From the NCBI GenBank assembly GCA_017456465.1, contig JAFTJJ010000112.1:1-10637 (forward strand): a stretch of DNA of 10,637 nucleotides, written 5' to 3'. Position 1 is the stretch's first letter; each line of letters begins with the position of its first letter. Below, one piece after another: positions 1 through 4,901 of the stretch. The notes below the pieces were generated by a model. It did no database searches and was not told where the DNA came from. It saw only the letters and a program-made list of their open reading frames with translations. The translations under genes were made by a program, and so were the position numbers. Source of the stretch: Clostridia bacterium (GTDB lineage Bacteria > Bacillota > Clostridia > Christensenellales > UBA1242).

Positions 1-73
1 ATTTGTTTTTGATATATTTTATCGTCCTGACAATTATCCTACTTTAATTCAAAACCCATCATCAGTACATATT

Positions 74-105
74 AAAAATCCAAAACCATTTGGTCTGGGA
101 TTTTT
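74..105. terminator. Hairpin with T-run, possible terminator after the HAM1-like gene
   Basis: Arms AAAAATCC (74-81) and GGATTTTT (98-105) pair, and ACCA/TGGT pair inside them around a two-base loop. Read on the minus strand, the stem ends in TTTTT, so it could end transcription from the HAM1-like gene that stops at 201. It is about 95 bases past that stop codon, and its symmetric A/T flanks would also work on the plus strand. Bases 106-200 between it and the gene show no other gene; they hold the weak tRNA-Leu 3'-end trace described separately. Confidence 0.5.
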
Positions 106-115
106 GTTTTGGTGC
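103..115 (-). repeat. 13-base trace of the tRNA-Leu 3' end and its downstream flank
   Basis: Bases 103-115 are identical to 1709-1721, the last bases of tRNA-Leu(UAA) plus its downstream flank (minus strand GCACCAAAACAAA). Further upstream on the minus strand the similarity continues only loosely: CGGTTC, then TTATCG, then a six-base insertion before GCACCA. This may be a worn tRNA 3' end left by an old insertion. Thirteen bases in A/T-rich DNA could also be chance, so the confidence is low. Confidence 0.3.
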
Positions 116-200
116 GGGCGTCGATAACGAATCCGAACCGAAAAGTATTTATCGGATATGGTTATTTTGTTATTAAAGTGAAGATTAAAAGCAAATAAAA

Positions 201-800
201 TTAATTTAATTCACACAAGTTTTCTGTTGAAAACCACTTTGCAAATTCTTGAATAGCTGTAGTGTGTCCGTCTTTTCTATATTTCCTTTCATCATCTGTC
301 ATTTGAGCCATCGTTTTTTTACAATTTACAGGAATAAAAACATACCATAAATCAGACCATTTTTTATCAGTGTCATCACCTAAAATTTCGGTTGAAATTT
401 GTCCATGTGTATATCCAAAAAATTGTTTAACTTCTTTCCCATCATAATAAGATAAACACTCCTTAAAGTAGCAACTCCTATCTTGCACTCCTTCCATTTC
501 TTTAAGCAACCCAACAATTCCTATTTTATTTAGTAACTCTCTCTTTGGGAATGCTCCAGGAAAATTTGGTTTATTCGGATAATTAGGAATATAAAATCCA
601 GCGTCTAAAGCTATACAGGGTTTATTTAGTTTTTTATAAGCTTCTAAAACTTTATACTTAGATATGAATTCAATATCATTTACATCTGGTTCGACAATAT
701 CTAAATCACAACTAATAAAGTTAACATTAAAGTCAGCAAAGCTTTTCTTCGCAGATGTTAATTTGCCTTGATTGCTAGTTACAAAAACTATTTCATTCAT
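201..800 (-). CDS. Divergent HAM1/RdgB-type (ITPase-like) non-canonical purine NTP pyrophosphatase
   Basis: The product is 199 residues, matching the roughly 200 of the HAM1/RdgB family, which hydrolyses ITP, dITP and XTP to monophosphates in the cytoplasm. The N-terminal phosphate-binding signature is present as TSNQGK (residues 8-13). ALDAG (64-68) takes the place of the family's DDSG, keeping the presumed catalytic Asp at 66. NFPGAF (79-84), GYTHGQI (129-135) and TMAQM (163-167) match later family positions. The GYDP block is replaced by WYVFIP, and the SHR block near the C-terminus reads GHT (178-180), so the protein is a distant member and its substrate is uncertain. I chose the ATG at 800 because AAGGAGA lies seven bases before it; an ATG 36 bases upstream would put this ribosome site inside the gene. 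Its A+T-rich composition and place next to tRNA-Leu suggest acquired DNA. Confidence 0.75.
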   Translation of the reverse strand: MNEIVFVTSNQGKLTSAKKSFADFNVNFISCDLDIVEPDVNDIEFISKYKVLEAYKKLNKPCIALDAGFYIPNYPNKPNFPGAFPKRELLNKIGIVGLLKEMEGVQDRSCYFKECLSYYDGKEVKQFFGYTHGQISTEILGDDTDKKWSDLWYVFIPVNCKKTMAQMTDDERKYRKDGHTTAIQEFAKWFSTENLCELN

Positions 801-819
801 ATGAAATCTCCTTAGTGAA

Positions 820-825
820 ATTATA
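820..825 (-). promoter_or_regulatory. Extended -10 promoter of the HAM1-like gene
   Basis: The minus strand reads TGATATAAT, an exact -10 box with the TG extension, 19 bases before the ATG at 800. No good -35 box is present 17 bases upstream, which is typical of extended -10 promoters. Transcription would begin near 813, right at the AAGGAGA ribosome site, giving a leader of only about a dozen bases. Confidence 0.65.
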
Positions 826-857
826 TCACACTTCATTTATTTTTGTATATTTTTTAC

Positions 858-894
858 ATAAAAAGAGAGAAGATAATACAAAATCTTCTCTCTT
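858..894 (-). terminator. Rho-independent terminator after the four-helix-bundle gene
   Basis: A perfect 12-bp stem, AAGAGAGAAGAT (863-874) with ATCTTCTCTCTT (883-894) around an 8-base loop, runs into TTTTT on the minus strand. It lies about 60 bases past the stop of the gene ending at 953 and just upstream of the HAM1-like promoter, so the two genes are probably separate transcription units. Confidence 0.85.
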
Positions 895-952
895 ATGGTT
901 AGCTGTTGCTGGTTAGGTCTTTGTTTTTGATGTTTAGCAAGGTGTAAACAGT

Positions 953-1303
953 CTAATTTGATTTCTTCGCTGTATTTATTGAAGAAATAAGTAATGCTTT
1001 TATTTCATTACAATCAGCAATTAATTTGTCAATATTTTCGATCTTATAATTAACTCTTTTTAAAAGTTCTAACCAATACAAACTTTCACTACATTCTTTT
1101 AATGCAATATGCATTTTAGATATAAAATCGGCTTTTGAGTTGCCAAAAGTCGCTTCATTTAAATTAGCACCAATGCTTGTAGCAGAACGAAGTAGTTGTT
1201 TTGCAATTGTGTTATCTTTTTTAAGTAATAAAAAATTTTCGTAAAAGTTTACGATATCTGCAGCAAAATCAATTGCTTTTGTTCTTAAAATACTATCTTT
1301 CAT
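953..1303 (-). CDS. Four-helix-bundle protein, 23S rRNA intervening-sequence (S23/IVP) family
   Basis: The product is 116 residues, the usual length for this family (TIGR02436-like). The family core is visible: LLRSATSIGANLNEA (37-51), then DFISKMHIALKE (59-70) and SLYWLELLKR (73-82), in an all-helical, Ile/Leu/Lys-rich chain without signal peptide or membrane span. Family members were first found inside insertions of 23S rRNA genes but often stand alone, as here: no rRNA is in the window. The Avd protein of diversity-generating retroelements has the same fold, but no reverse transcriptase or template repeat is nearby. The biochemical function is not known. There is no ribosome site before the ATG; a consensus promoter lies six bases upstream, so the mRNA is probably leaderless. 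An in-frame TAG upstream, with no ATG, GTG or TTG codon in between, supports this start. Confidence 0.88.
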   Translation of the reverse strand: MKDSILRTKAIDFAADIVNFYENFLLLKKDNTIAKQLLRSATSIGANLNEATFGNSKADFISKMHIALKECSESLYWLELLKRVNYKIENIDKLIADCNEIKALLISSINTAKKSN

Positions 1304-1309
1304 ACTTAT

Positions 1310-1338
1310 ATTATAAATAAAACAACAAATAAAGTCAA
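1310..1338 (-). promoter_or_regulatory. Near-consensus sigma-A promoter giving a leaderless mRNA
   Basis: Minus strand TTGACT (1333-1338), a 17-base spacer and TATAAT (1310-1315). Only six bases (1304-1309) separate the -10 box from the ATG at 1301-1303, so initiation should fall on or within a base or two of the start codon. No Shine-Dalgarno sequence fits in that space. Confidence 0.8.
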
Positions 1339-1350
1339 CCTACATAAAAA

Positions 1351-1435
1351 CTTTTAACTTTTCACTTTTAGTTTTTCACTTCAAAACAAATCCGAAATTG
1401 TGAAAAGTGAAGAATGAAGAGTTAAAAGTGAAAAA
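1351..1435. repeat. 7-bp-periodic inverted repeat
   Basis: The left arm (1351-1382) is built of seven-base units such as CTTTTAA, CTTTTCA, CTTTTAG and TTTTTCA. The right arm (1400-1435) has the complementary units GTGAAAA, GTGAAGA, ATGAAGA, GTTAAAA and GTGAAAA. The arms can fold back on each other around about 17 bases. CAAAACAAATCCG at 1382-1394 in the loop is itself the reverse complement of 1490-1502. This looks like a non-coding intergenic repeat or miniature element. It is not a CRISPR array, because there are no spacers. Confidence 0.6.
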
Positions 1436-1443
1436 CACCAAAC

Positions 1444-1488
1444 AAAAAAAGACTGAAAGGTACCCGTTTAAAAACGGGAACATTCAGT
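1444..1488 (-). terminator. Terminator-like hairpin beside the tRNA-Leu remnant
   Basis: CCCGTTT (1463-1469) pairs with AAACGGG (1472-1478), and outside it ACTGAA (1452-1457) pairs with TTCAGT (1483-1488). On the minus strand the stem ends in seven T (1444-1450). It follows the copied tRNA-Leu 3' end at 1503-1519 just as the terminator at 1679-1707 follows the real tRNA-Leu. The unit is enclosed by CACCAAACAAAA (1436-1447) and its inverse (1498-1509). It could serve as a second terminator for the tRNA transcript. Confidence 0.65.
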
Positions 1489-1502
1489 GCGGATTTGTTT
1501 TG

Positions 1503-1519
1503 TTTGGTGCCGATGACCG
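1503..1519 (-). repeat. Exact 17-bp copy of the tRNA-Leu(UAA) 3' end, att-like
   Basis: Bases 1503-1519 equal 1714-1730, covering the CCA tail, discriminator, the 3' acceptor strand and the first T-arm bases of tRNA-Leu; after one mismatch the next three bases also agree. The rest of a tRNA is missing. Short direct repeats of a tRNA 3' end are the usual mark of tyrosine-recombinase att sites. Only 211 bases separate the copies and no integrase is present, so this would be a remnant. Confidence 0.6.
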
Positions 1520-1552
1520 TACTACGCCAACACTTGCCCATGTGCCTCTTTC

Positions 1553-1585
1553 TTTACTCACAGTTTTGGCTGAACCGTGAGTAAA
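1553..1585. repeat. Perfect 9-bp inverted repeat (stem-loop) in the tRNA-Leu downstream region
   Basis: TTTACTCAC (1553-1561) is the exact inverse of GTGAGTAAA (1577-1585), and GTT/AAC (1563-1565, 1573-1575) extend the stem inside. No T-run follows on either strand, so it is not a standard terminator. The stretch from 1304 to 1715 otherwise holds the promoter, the periodic repeat, a terminator-like hairpin and the tRNA-Leu remnant. I see no gene in it. Confidence 0.5.
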
Positions 1586-1678
1586 TCAAGATATTTCTCA
1601 CTTAACATTTCAACTTGTTCATTATTCTTAAAACCTGTTCACACATACCTTGCCATGTCACAATCAGCTCGCACATCA

Positions 1679-1707
1679 AAACAAAAGCCCCAAGCAACGC
1701 TTGGAGC
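1679..1707 (-). terminator. Terminator of the tRNA cluster
   Basis: Arms GCCCCAAGC (1687-1695) and GCTTGGAGC (1699-1707) pair with one mismatch around AAC. On the minus strand a TTTTGTTTT tract follows. It starts nine bases past the CCA end of tRNA-Leu, the last gene of the cluster. Confidence 0.85.
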
Positions 1708-1715
1708 ATTTGTTT

Positions 1716-1804
1716 TGGTGCCGATGACCGGACTTGAACCGGTACGGAGATTTCTCCCCGAGGGATTTTAAGTCCCTTGCGTCTGCCGATTTCGCCACAT
1801 CGGC
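1716..1804 (-). tRNA. tRNA-Leu(UAA)
   Basis: An 89-base class II tRNA with CCA encoded. The acceptor stem GCCGATG/CATCGGC is perfect. The anticodon stem AGGGA/TCCCT holds loop CTTAAAA, anticodon UAA, which reads UUA and UUG leucine codons. There is a long variable arm, and the T stem ACCGG/CCGGT encloses TTCAAGT. Discriminator A fits leucine. Its 3' end seems to have served as an insertion site, since partial copies lie downstream. Confidence 0.97.
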
Positions 1805-1831
1805 AAGTGAAGCTGCCAATCGGCTAAAGTT

Positions 1832-1905
1832 TGGAGGTGCCACCCAGATTTGAACTGGGGATAAGGGTGTTGCAGACCCGTGCCTTACCACTTGGCGATG
1901 GCACC
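1832..1905 (-). tRNA. tRNA-Cys(GCA)
   Basis: A 74-base tRNA with CCA encoded and discriminator U, as expected for cysteine. The acceptor stem GGTGCCA/TGGCACC is perfect, anticodon loop CTGCAAC carries GCA, and the T stem CCCAG/CTGGG encloses TTCAAAT. The anticodon stem CGGGT/ACCCT has one C-U mismatch at its outer pair (27-43), where Bacillus has a G-U. It is probably the functional cysteine tRNA; the neighbouring copy is damaged. Confidence 0.95.
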
Positions 1906-1925
1906 ATATACTAATAATTGCGAGT

Positions 1926-1995
1926 TTTTGTACCAGATATGAACCTGGAATAAGGGTGCCCGCTACCCCGTGCCTTACCACTTGGCGATGGCACC
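1926..1995 (-). pseudogene. Decayed tRNA-Cys copy
   Basis: The first 27 bases match tRNA-Cys exactly, from the acceptor 5' strand through the D arm. After that it diverges. The anticodon region reads CGGGGTAGCGGGCACCCT, one base longer than in tRNA-Cys and without a standard U33-anticodon arrangement. The T stem is shifted to CCAG/CTGG with an 8-base loop. The 3' acceptor strand TGGTACA leaves a G-A mismatch at the end, and no CCA follows. It is most likely a tandem duplicate that has lost function. Confidence 0.8.
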
Positions 1996-2288
1996 AGATT
2001 TATTCCGCCTCTCTACCGAACCGGCGGCATTATTCACGCAAATTGACTTTCTTTGCTCGCCATAGTTTCAAATCAGAACGCTTGCAGGTAATCCTAGTCA
2101 AGCAACCTGCTTTGCAACTCTTTCATCGCAAATCTTAGTCAATTTTCTCCCGACAGCCATTAAATACAATCTCTGCCAAGGCAAGTTTCTAAATAATTAT
2201 TTTTAAGTTGCTACTATTACTTTGTCCGCAAAGTACTTATTTATGACAAGCGGCAAGCAAAACTGCCTGCCACCCGCCACTCTTTTGT
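1996..2288. other. Gap inside the tRNA cluster, no gene recognised
   Basis: These 293 bases separate tRNA-Gly from the damaged tRNA-Cys. They contain stem-loops but no tRNA and no convincing reading frame. CCGCC (2005-2009) pairs with GGCGG (2023-2027). GCAGGT pairs with ACCTGC around 2090-2116. An 8-bp hairpin with one G-U pair lies at 2252-2271, close to the end of tRNA-Gly. None is followed by a T-run on the minus strand, so they may be processing or spacer structures or traces of lost tRNA genes. Confidence 0.5.
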
Positions 2289-2363
2289 TGGAGCGGGAAA
2301 CGAGATTCGAACTCGCGGCATCTGACTTGGCAAGGCAGCGCTCTACCACTGAGCCATTCCCGC
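2289..2363 (-). tRNA. tRNA-Gly(GCC)
   Basis: A 75-base tRNA with CCA encoded. The acceptor stem GCGGGAA/TTCCCGC is perfect, the D stem is GCTC/GAGC, the anticodon loop is TTGCCAA, and the T stem GCGAG/CTCGT (one G-U) encloses TTCGAAT. Discriminator U suits glycine. The anticodon stem CTGCC/GTCAG contains a C-U mismatch at 30-40; an A at position 30 would pair perfectly. The other arms are intact, so it is probably functional. Confidence 0.94.
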
Positions 2364-2407
2364 AAATATTAAGTCGCGTTTGATTTCTCTCGCGCGACTT
2401 CTTCTTT

Positions 2408-2483
2408 TGGTGGAAACTGTAGGACTCGAACCTACGACCGCCCGCTTGTAAGGCGGATGCTCTACCAACTGAGCTAAGCTTCC
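2408..2483 (-). tRNA. tRNA-Val(UAC)
   Basis: A 76-base tRNA with CCA encoded and discriminator A. The acceptor stem is GGAAGCT/AGTTTCC with one G-U pair, the D stem is GCTC/GAGC, the anticodon loop CTTACAA gives UAC, and the T stem GTAGG/CCTAC encloses TTCGAGT. It is the first gene of the minus-strand tRNA cluster, 41 bases after the -10 box. Confidence 0.97.
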
Positions 2484-2487
2484 ATAT

Positions 2488-2534
2488 GTTTGATATTATG
2501 TTCATTCCTCGTCGGAACTGCTTTATAATATCAA
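2488..2534. repeat. Inverted repeat spanning the tRNA leader and -10 box
   Basis: TTTGATATTAT (2488-2498) is matched by ATAATATCAAA (2524-2534), an 11-bp perfect inverted repeat whose right arm contains the tRNA promoter -10 box. GTTC/GAAC pair inside. The arrangement could be a regulator site, or a partly transcribed leader structure ahead of tRNA-Val. Confidence 0.4.
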
Positions 2535-2553
2535 ATATTTTGGAATAATGCAA
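2525..2553 (-). promoter_or_regulatory. Promoter of the tRNA cluster
   Basis: Minus strand TTGCAT (2548-2553), a 17-base spacer and TATTAT (2525-2530). It sits between the end of recG and tRNA-Val. No terminator is visible after recG, so read-through from recG could also contribute. Confidence 0.75.
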
Positions 2554-2590
2554 GGGATTTTTATAAATTTTTCAAAAAATTTTAACTTTT

Positions 2591-4606
2591 TTAATTCATC
2601 GCAACACTTGAAGCTATTTTTGACACGATTTTTTGATAAGTTTCATCCGAAATGTTCAGGCTTTCACCTCGCTGTTTAACTTTTTTCACAATTTTCTTTG
2701 CAAGTTCAAACTGAGCAATTGAAAAAAGCGTGATATCAGACAAATCAAAGCCATGTTGCTGTGTTCCATCAACATTGCCTGCACCTCTTGATTCAAGATC
2801 ATATTCTGCAATTTTGAATCCATCGGTGTTGTTTTTGAAAAACTTCAAGCGTTCAAGTGCACAAGGGCTTATGTCATTTTGAACCACGCAATAACACTCT
2901 GCTTGTCTTCCATCTCTTCCCACTCTTCCCCTGAGTTGATGGAGTGATGCAAGTCCAAAATTGCTGGCATTTTCAATGACCATGATGTCTGCATCTTTTG
3001 CGTCCACACCAACTTCCACAATGGTTGTTGAAACCAAGCATCTTGATTTGCCTGACTTGAAGTCTGAAATTTTTTTCTCTGCATCTTCTCTTTTCATCTT
3101 GCCATGAACAAGTACAACTTCTGTGTTGAGTTTGTTTTTGAGATATTCATGAACGGAAACAGCAGATGATGAATCCAAAATGCCATCATCTTCAGTGTCA
3201 TCAATTTTGGGACACACGACAAACACTTTCGAGCCATTTTCAATTTTTGTGTTGAGATAGTTCCACATGTCATTGGTTTTTGCGTGACTCACGATGTTTG
3301 TTTTGACTTTTTGAGCGTGTGGGCGTGCAGCAAGCACTGAAATGTCAAGGCTTCCGCCAAGTGCAAGAGCGAGAGACCTTGGGATTGGTGTTGCGCTCAT
3401 TGTGAGCGTGTCAACATTCTTGCCTTTTTCTTGAAGCGCTGCTCTTGCCCTCACACCAAACTTATGTTGTTCATCAATGACCACCAATGCAAGGTTGTTA
3501 TATTCCACATTCTTCGAAAACACAGAATGAGATCCAACAACAATGTTTGCCATTCCATACTTCAAATATCCCATCACTCGTCTTTCTTCTGCTGCTGTCA
3601 TTGAACTTGAAAGATAAACTGTTTTTATTTCAGGATCGCATCCAAAAAGCTTGTTTATGAGTTCATAATGTTGTCGTGCAAGAATTTCTGTGGGTGCCAT
3701 AATCACCGCCTGAAAACCACATTTTGCAGCCGCAAACAAACAAAACATCGCAACTGCGGTTTTTCCCGAGCCAACATCACCCTCAAGAAGTCTGTTCATT
3801 GAAAGGTTGCTTTCAAGATCTTTTATGATTTCAAAAATCGCATCTTCCTGAGACTGTGTGAGCGTGAATGGAAGAAGTGATTTATATTCATCAAAAAGTA
3901 TTTTCAAATGTGAATAGCTGTTCATTCTTGCAGCTCTTCCAATCTTGATTTGTTCTTCGCTTGCATAAGCAATTGGAATGATTGATTCAAGCGCAATTCT
4001 GTTCTGTGCCACATTGATGTCAGAAAGGCTCTCTGGTCTATGAATTTTTTTGTAAGCTTCAGAGAGGTTCATTATTGCAAACTCATTTTCAAGTTCAGGA
4101 GAAATTACCGAATTTATCTCTTCTTTCAAGAGCGCGTCATCAATAGCATGCCTGAACGCCTCACTCCCCATTCCATCAACGGATTTGTAAACTGGGAAAA
4201 AAGCAATTCCATCAGCCTTGTTTGCGCCTTTGTAATAAGAAACAACAAGTGTGTTTTTTCGTTTTTTGTCATCTTTTCCATAAACAAAATACTCTTCATC
4301 AAACTTTAAAGTGTTTTTTACGTAAGGTTGATTATACCAAAGCCCCGTGAACACATTTCCAAAGGAGTCTTCAAGCTTAACAGTTGTCATCATGAAGTTT
4401 TTCCTGATTCTTGCAGTCCTCGCGTCTCCAATCACGCGAGCGCGAATCAATTTGTAAGAACCATTTGACACAAACTCATCAGGCTGAGAAAAATTGTAAT
4501 ATTTTCTCGGGGTGTGTTCAATCAAATTTCTGCATGACAAAATTCCAGCCTCTTCGAGACTTTTGAGTCTTGTTTTTCCAATTCCAGCAAGTTCCGAAAG
4601 TTCCAT
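2591..4606 (-). CDS. recG: ATP-dependent DNA helicase RecG
   Basis: RecG drives branch migration and regression of stalled replication forks and Holliday junctions. The 671 residues match the family's 670-690. A helix-hairpin-helix-like start (AGIGKTRLKSLEEAGI, 7-22) is followed by the OB-fold wedge domain (about 45-150). Two helicase lobes follow, with Walker A GDVGSGKT (276-283), the DEQH box (378-381), SATP (404-407) and motif VI QLRGRVGR (557-564). The RecG C-terminal signature RGAGNVDGTQQHG (607-619) is present. An in-frame TAA directly upstream fixes the ATG at 4606. No Shine-Dalgarno sequence precedes it; the -10 box lies only eight bases upstream. In Bacillus recG is followed by fapR and plsX; here tRNA genes follow instead. 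Confidence 0.98.
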   Translation of the reverse strand: MELSELAGIGKTRLKSLEEAGILSCRNLIEHTPRKYYNFSQPDEFVSNGSYKLIRARVIGDARTARIRKNFMMTTVKLEDSFGNVFTGLWYNQPYVKNTLKFDEEYFVYGKDDKKRKNTLVVSYYKGANKADGIAFFPVYKSVDGMGSEAFRHAIDDALLKEEINSVISPELENEFAIMNLSEAYKKIHRPESLSDINVAQNRIALESIIPIAYASEEQIKIGRAARMNSYSHLKILFDEYKSLLPFTLTQSQEDAIFEIIKDLESNLSMNRLLEGDVGSGKTAVAMFCLFAAAKCGFQAVIMAPTEILARQHYELINKLFGCDPEIKTVYLSSSMTAAEERRVMGYLKYGMANIVVGSHSVFSKNVEYNNLALVVIDEQHKFGVRARAALQEKGKNVDTLTMSATPIPRSLALALGGSLDISVLAARPHAQKVKTNIVSHAKTNDMWNYLNTKIENGSKVFVVCPKIDDTEDDGILDSSSAVSVHEYLKNKLNTEVVLVHGKMKREDAEKKISDFKSGKSRCLVSTTIVEVGVDAKDADIMVIENASNFGLASLHQLRGRVGRDGRQAECYCVVQNDISPCALERLKFFKNNTDGFKIAEYDLESRGAGNVDGTQQHGFDLSDITLFSIAQFELAKKIVKKVKQRGESLNISDETYQKIVSKIASSVAMN

Positions 4607-4614
4607 ACAAAGTA

Positions 4615-4643
4615 ATTATAAACAATTTTCTCAACAAAATCAA
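4615..4643 (-). promoter_or_regulatory. recG promoter, predicted leaderless transcript
   Basis: Minus strand TTGATT (4638-4643), a 17-base spacer and exact TATAAT (4615-4620). The ATG begins eight bases after the -10 box, so the 5' end should fall zero to two bases before the start codon. It lies immediately downstream of the terminator at 4651-4682, which separates recG from upstream transcription. Confidence 0.8.
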
Positions 4644-4650
4644 ACCAATT

Positions 4651-4682
4651 AAAAAAGTCAGACATTATTATCTGACTTTTTT
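4651..4682. terminator. Bidirectional terminator upstream of recG
   Basis: A perfect 12-bp stem, AAAAAAGTCAGA (4651-4662) with TCTGACTTTTTT (4671-4682) around an 8-base loop, with T-runs on both strands. It is the second of two terminators between fakA and recG. Confidence 0.9.
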
Positions 4683-4825
4683 GCCAATAAATCAACCAAC
4701 AGACTCTGTTTCTGTTTGATTTTGATTCGTGAGCATTTGTTCTGTTCTTTTCATCATGACCGAAACTGCTTTTTACTCTTTCCACCCCGAATAGCGGCGG
4801 AGTCTCTCGTATATAACAAAGAAAC
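4683..4825. other. Spacer between two terminators, possible small transcript
   Basis: These 143 bases lie between the fakA terminator and the terminator ahead of recG. A minus-strand frame of 21 codons (4692-4757, beginning with two ATG codons) ends just before the second terminator but has no ribosome site. A weak five-pair stem-loop lies near 4789-4807. I recognise no RNA family and see no clear promoter, so the second terminator may only be a back-up for fakA. Confidence 0.3.
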
Positions 4826-4870
4826 AAAAAAAACCGAGCAGGCGCATACTTGCGTATGTAACTGTTCGGT
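4826..4870 (-). terminator. Terminator of the yloU-fakA operon
   Basis: ACCGAGCAG (4833-4841) pairs with CTGTTCGGT (4862-4870) with one G-U, and the inner GCATAC/GTATGT extends the stem. On the minus strand it ends in eight T. It begins 31 bases past the fakA stop codon. Confidence 0.9.
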
Positions 4871-4901
4871 ATTTTTGAAATCTATATGCGTGAAATACGC
4901 G

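Noticed and set aside
953..1303. Possible 23S rRNA intervening sequence or diversity-generating retroelement
   Set aside because: The gene belongs to the right fold family, but there is no 23S rRNA sequence, reverse transcriptase or variable/template repeat pair in the window.
1351..1435. CRISPR-like repeat array
   Set aside because: The seven-base units are contiguous with no spacers and form inverted arms, so this is a simple periodic inverted repeat.
1676..1981. Frames translated across tRNA genes (also 2203-2553 and 1956-2138)
   Set aside because: They are read through tRNA-Leu, Cys, Gly and Val or the gap beside them and are by-products of the tRNA sequence.
4692..4757. 21-codon frame between the two terminators before recG
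   Set aside because: It has no ribosome site and no family resemblance; kept only as a remark under the spacer.
4522..4827. 101-codon minus-strand frame overlapping the recG start
   Set aside because: It runs through a perfect terminator and overlaps recG in another frame; there is no ribosome site and the composition is not protein-like.
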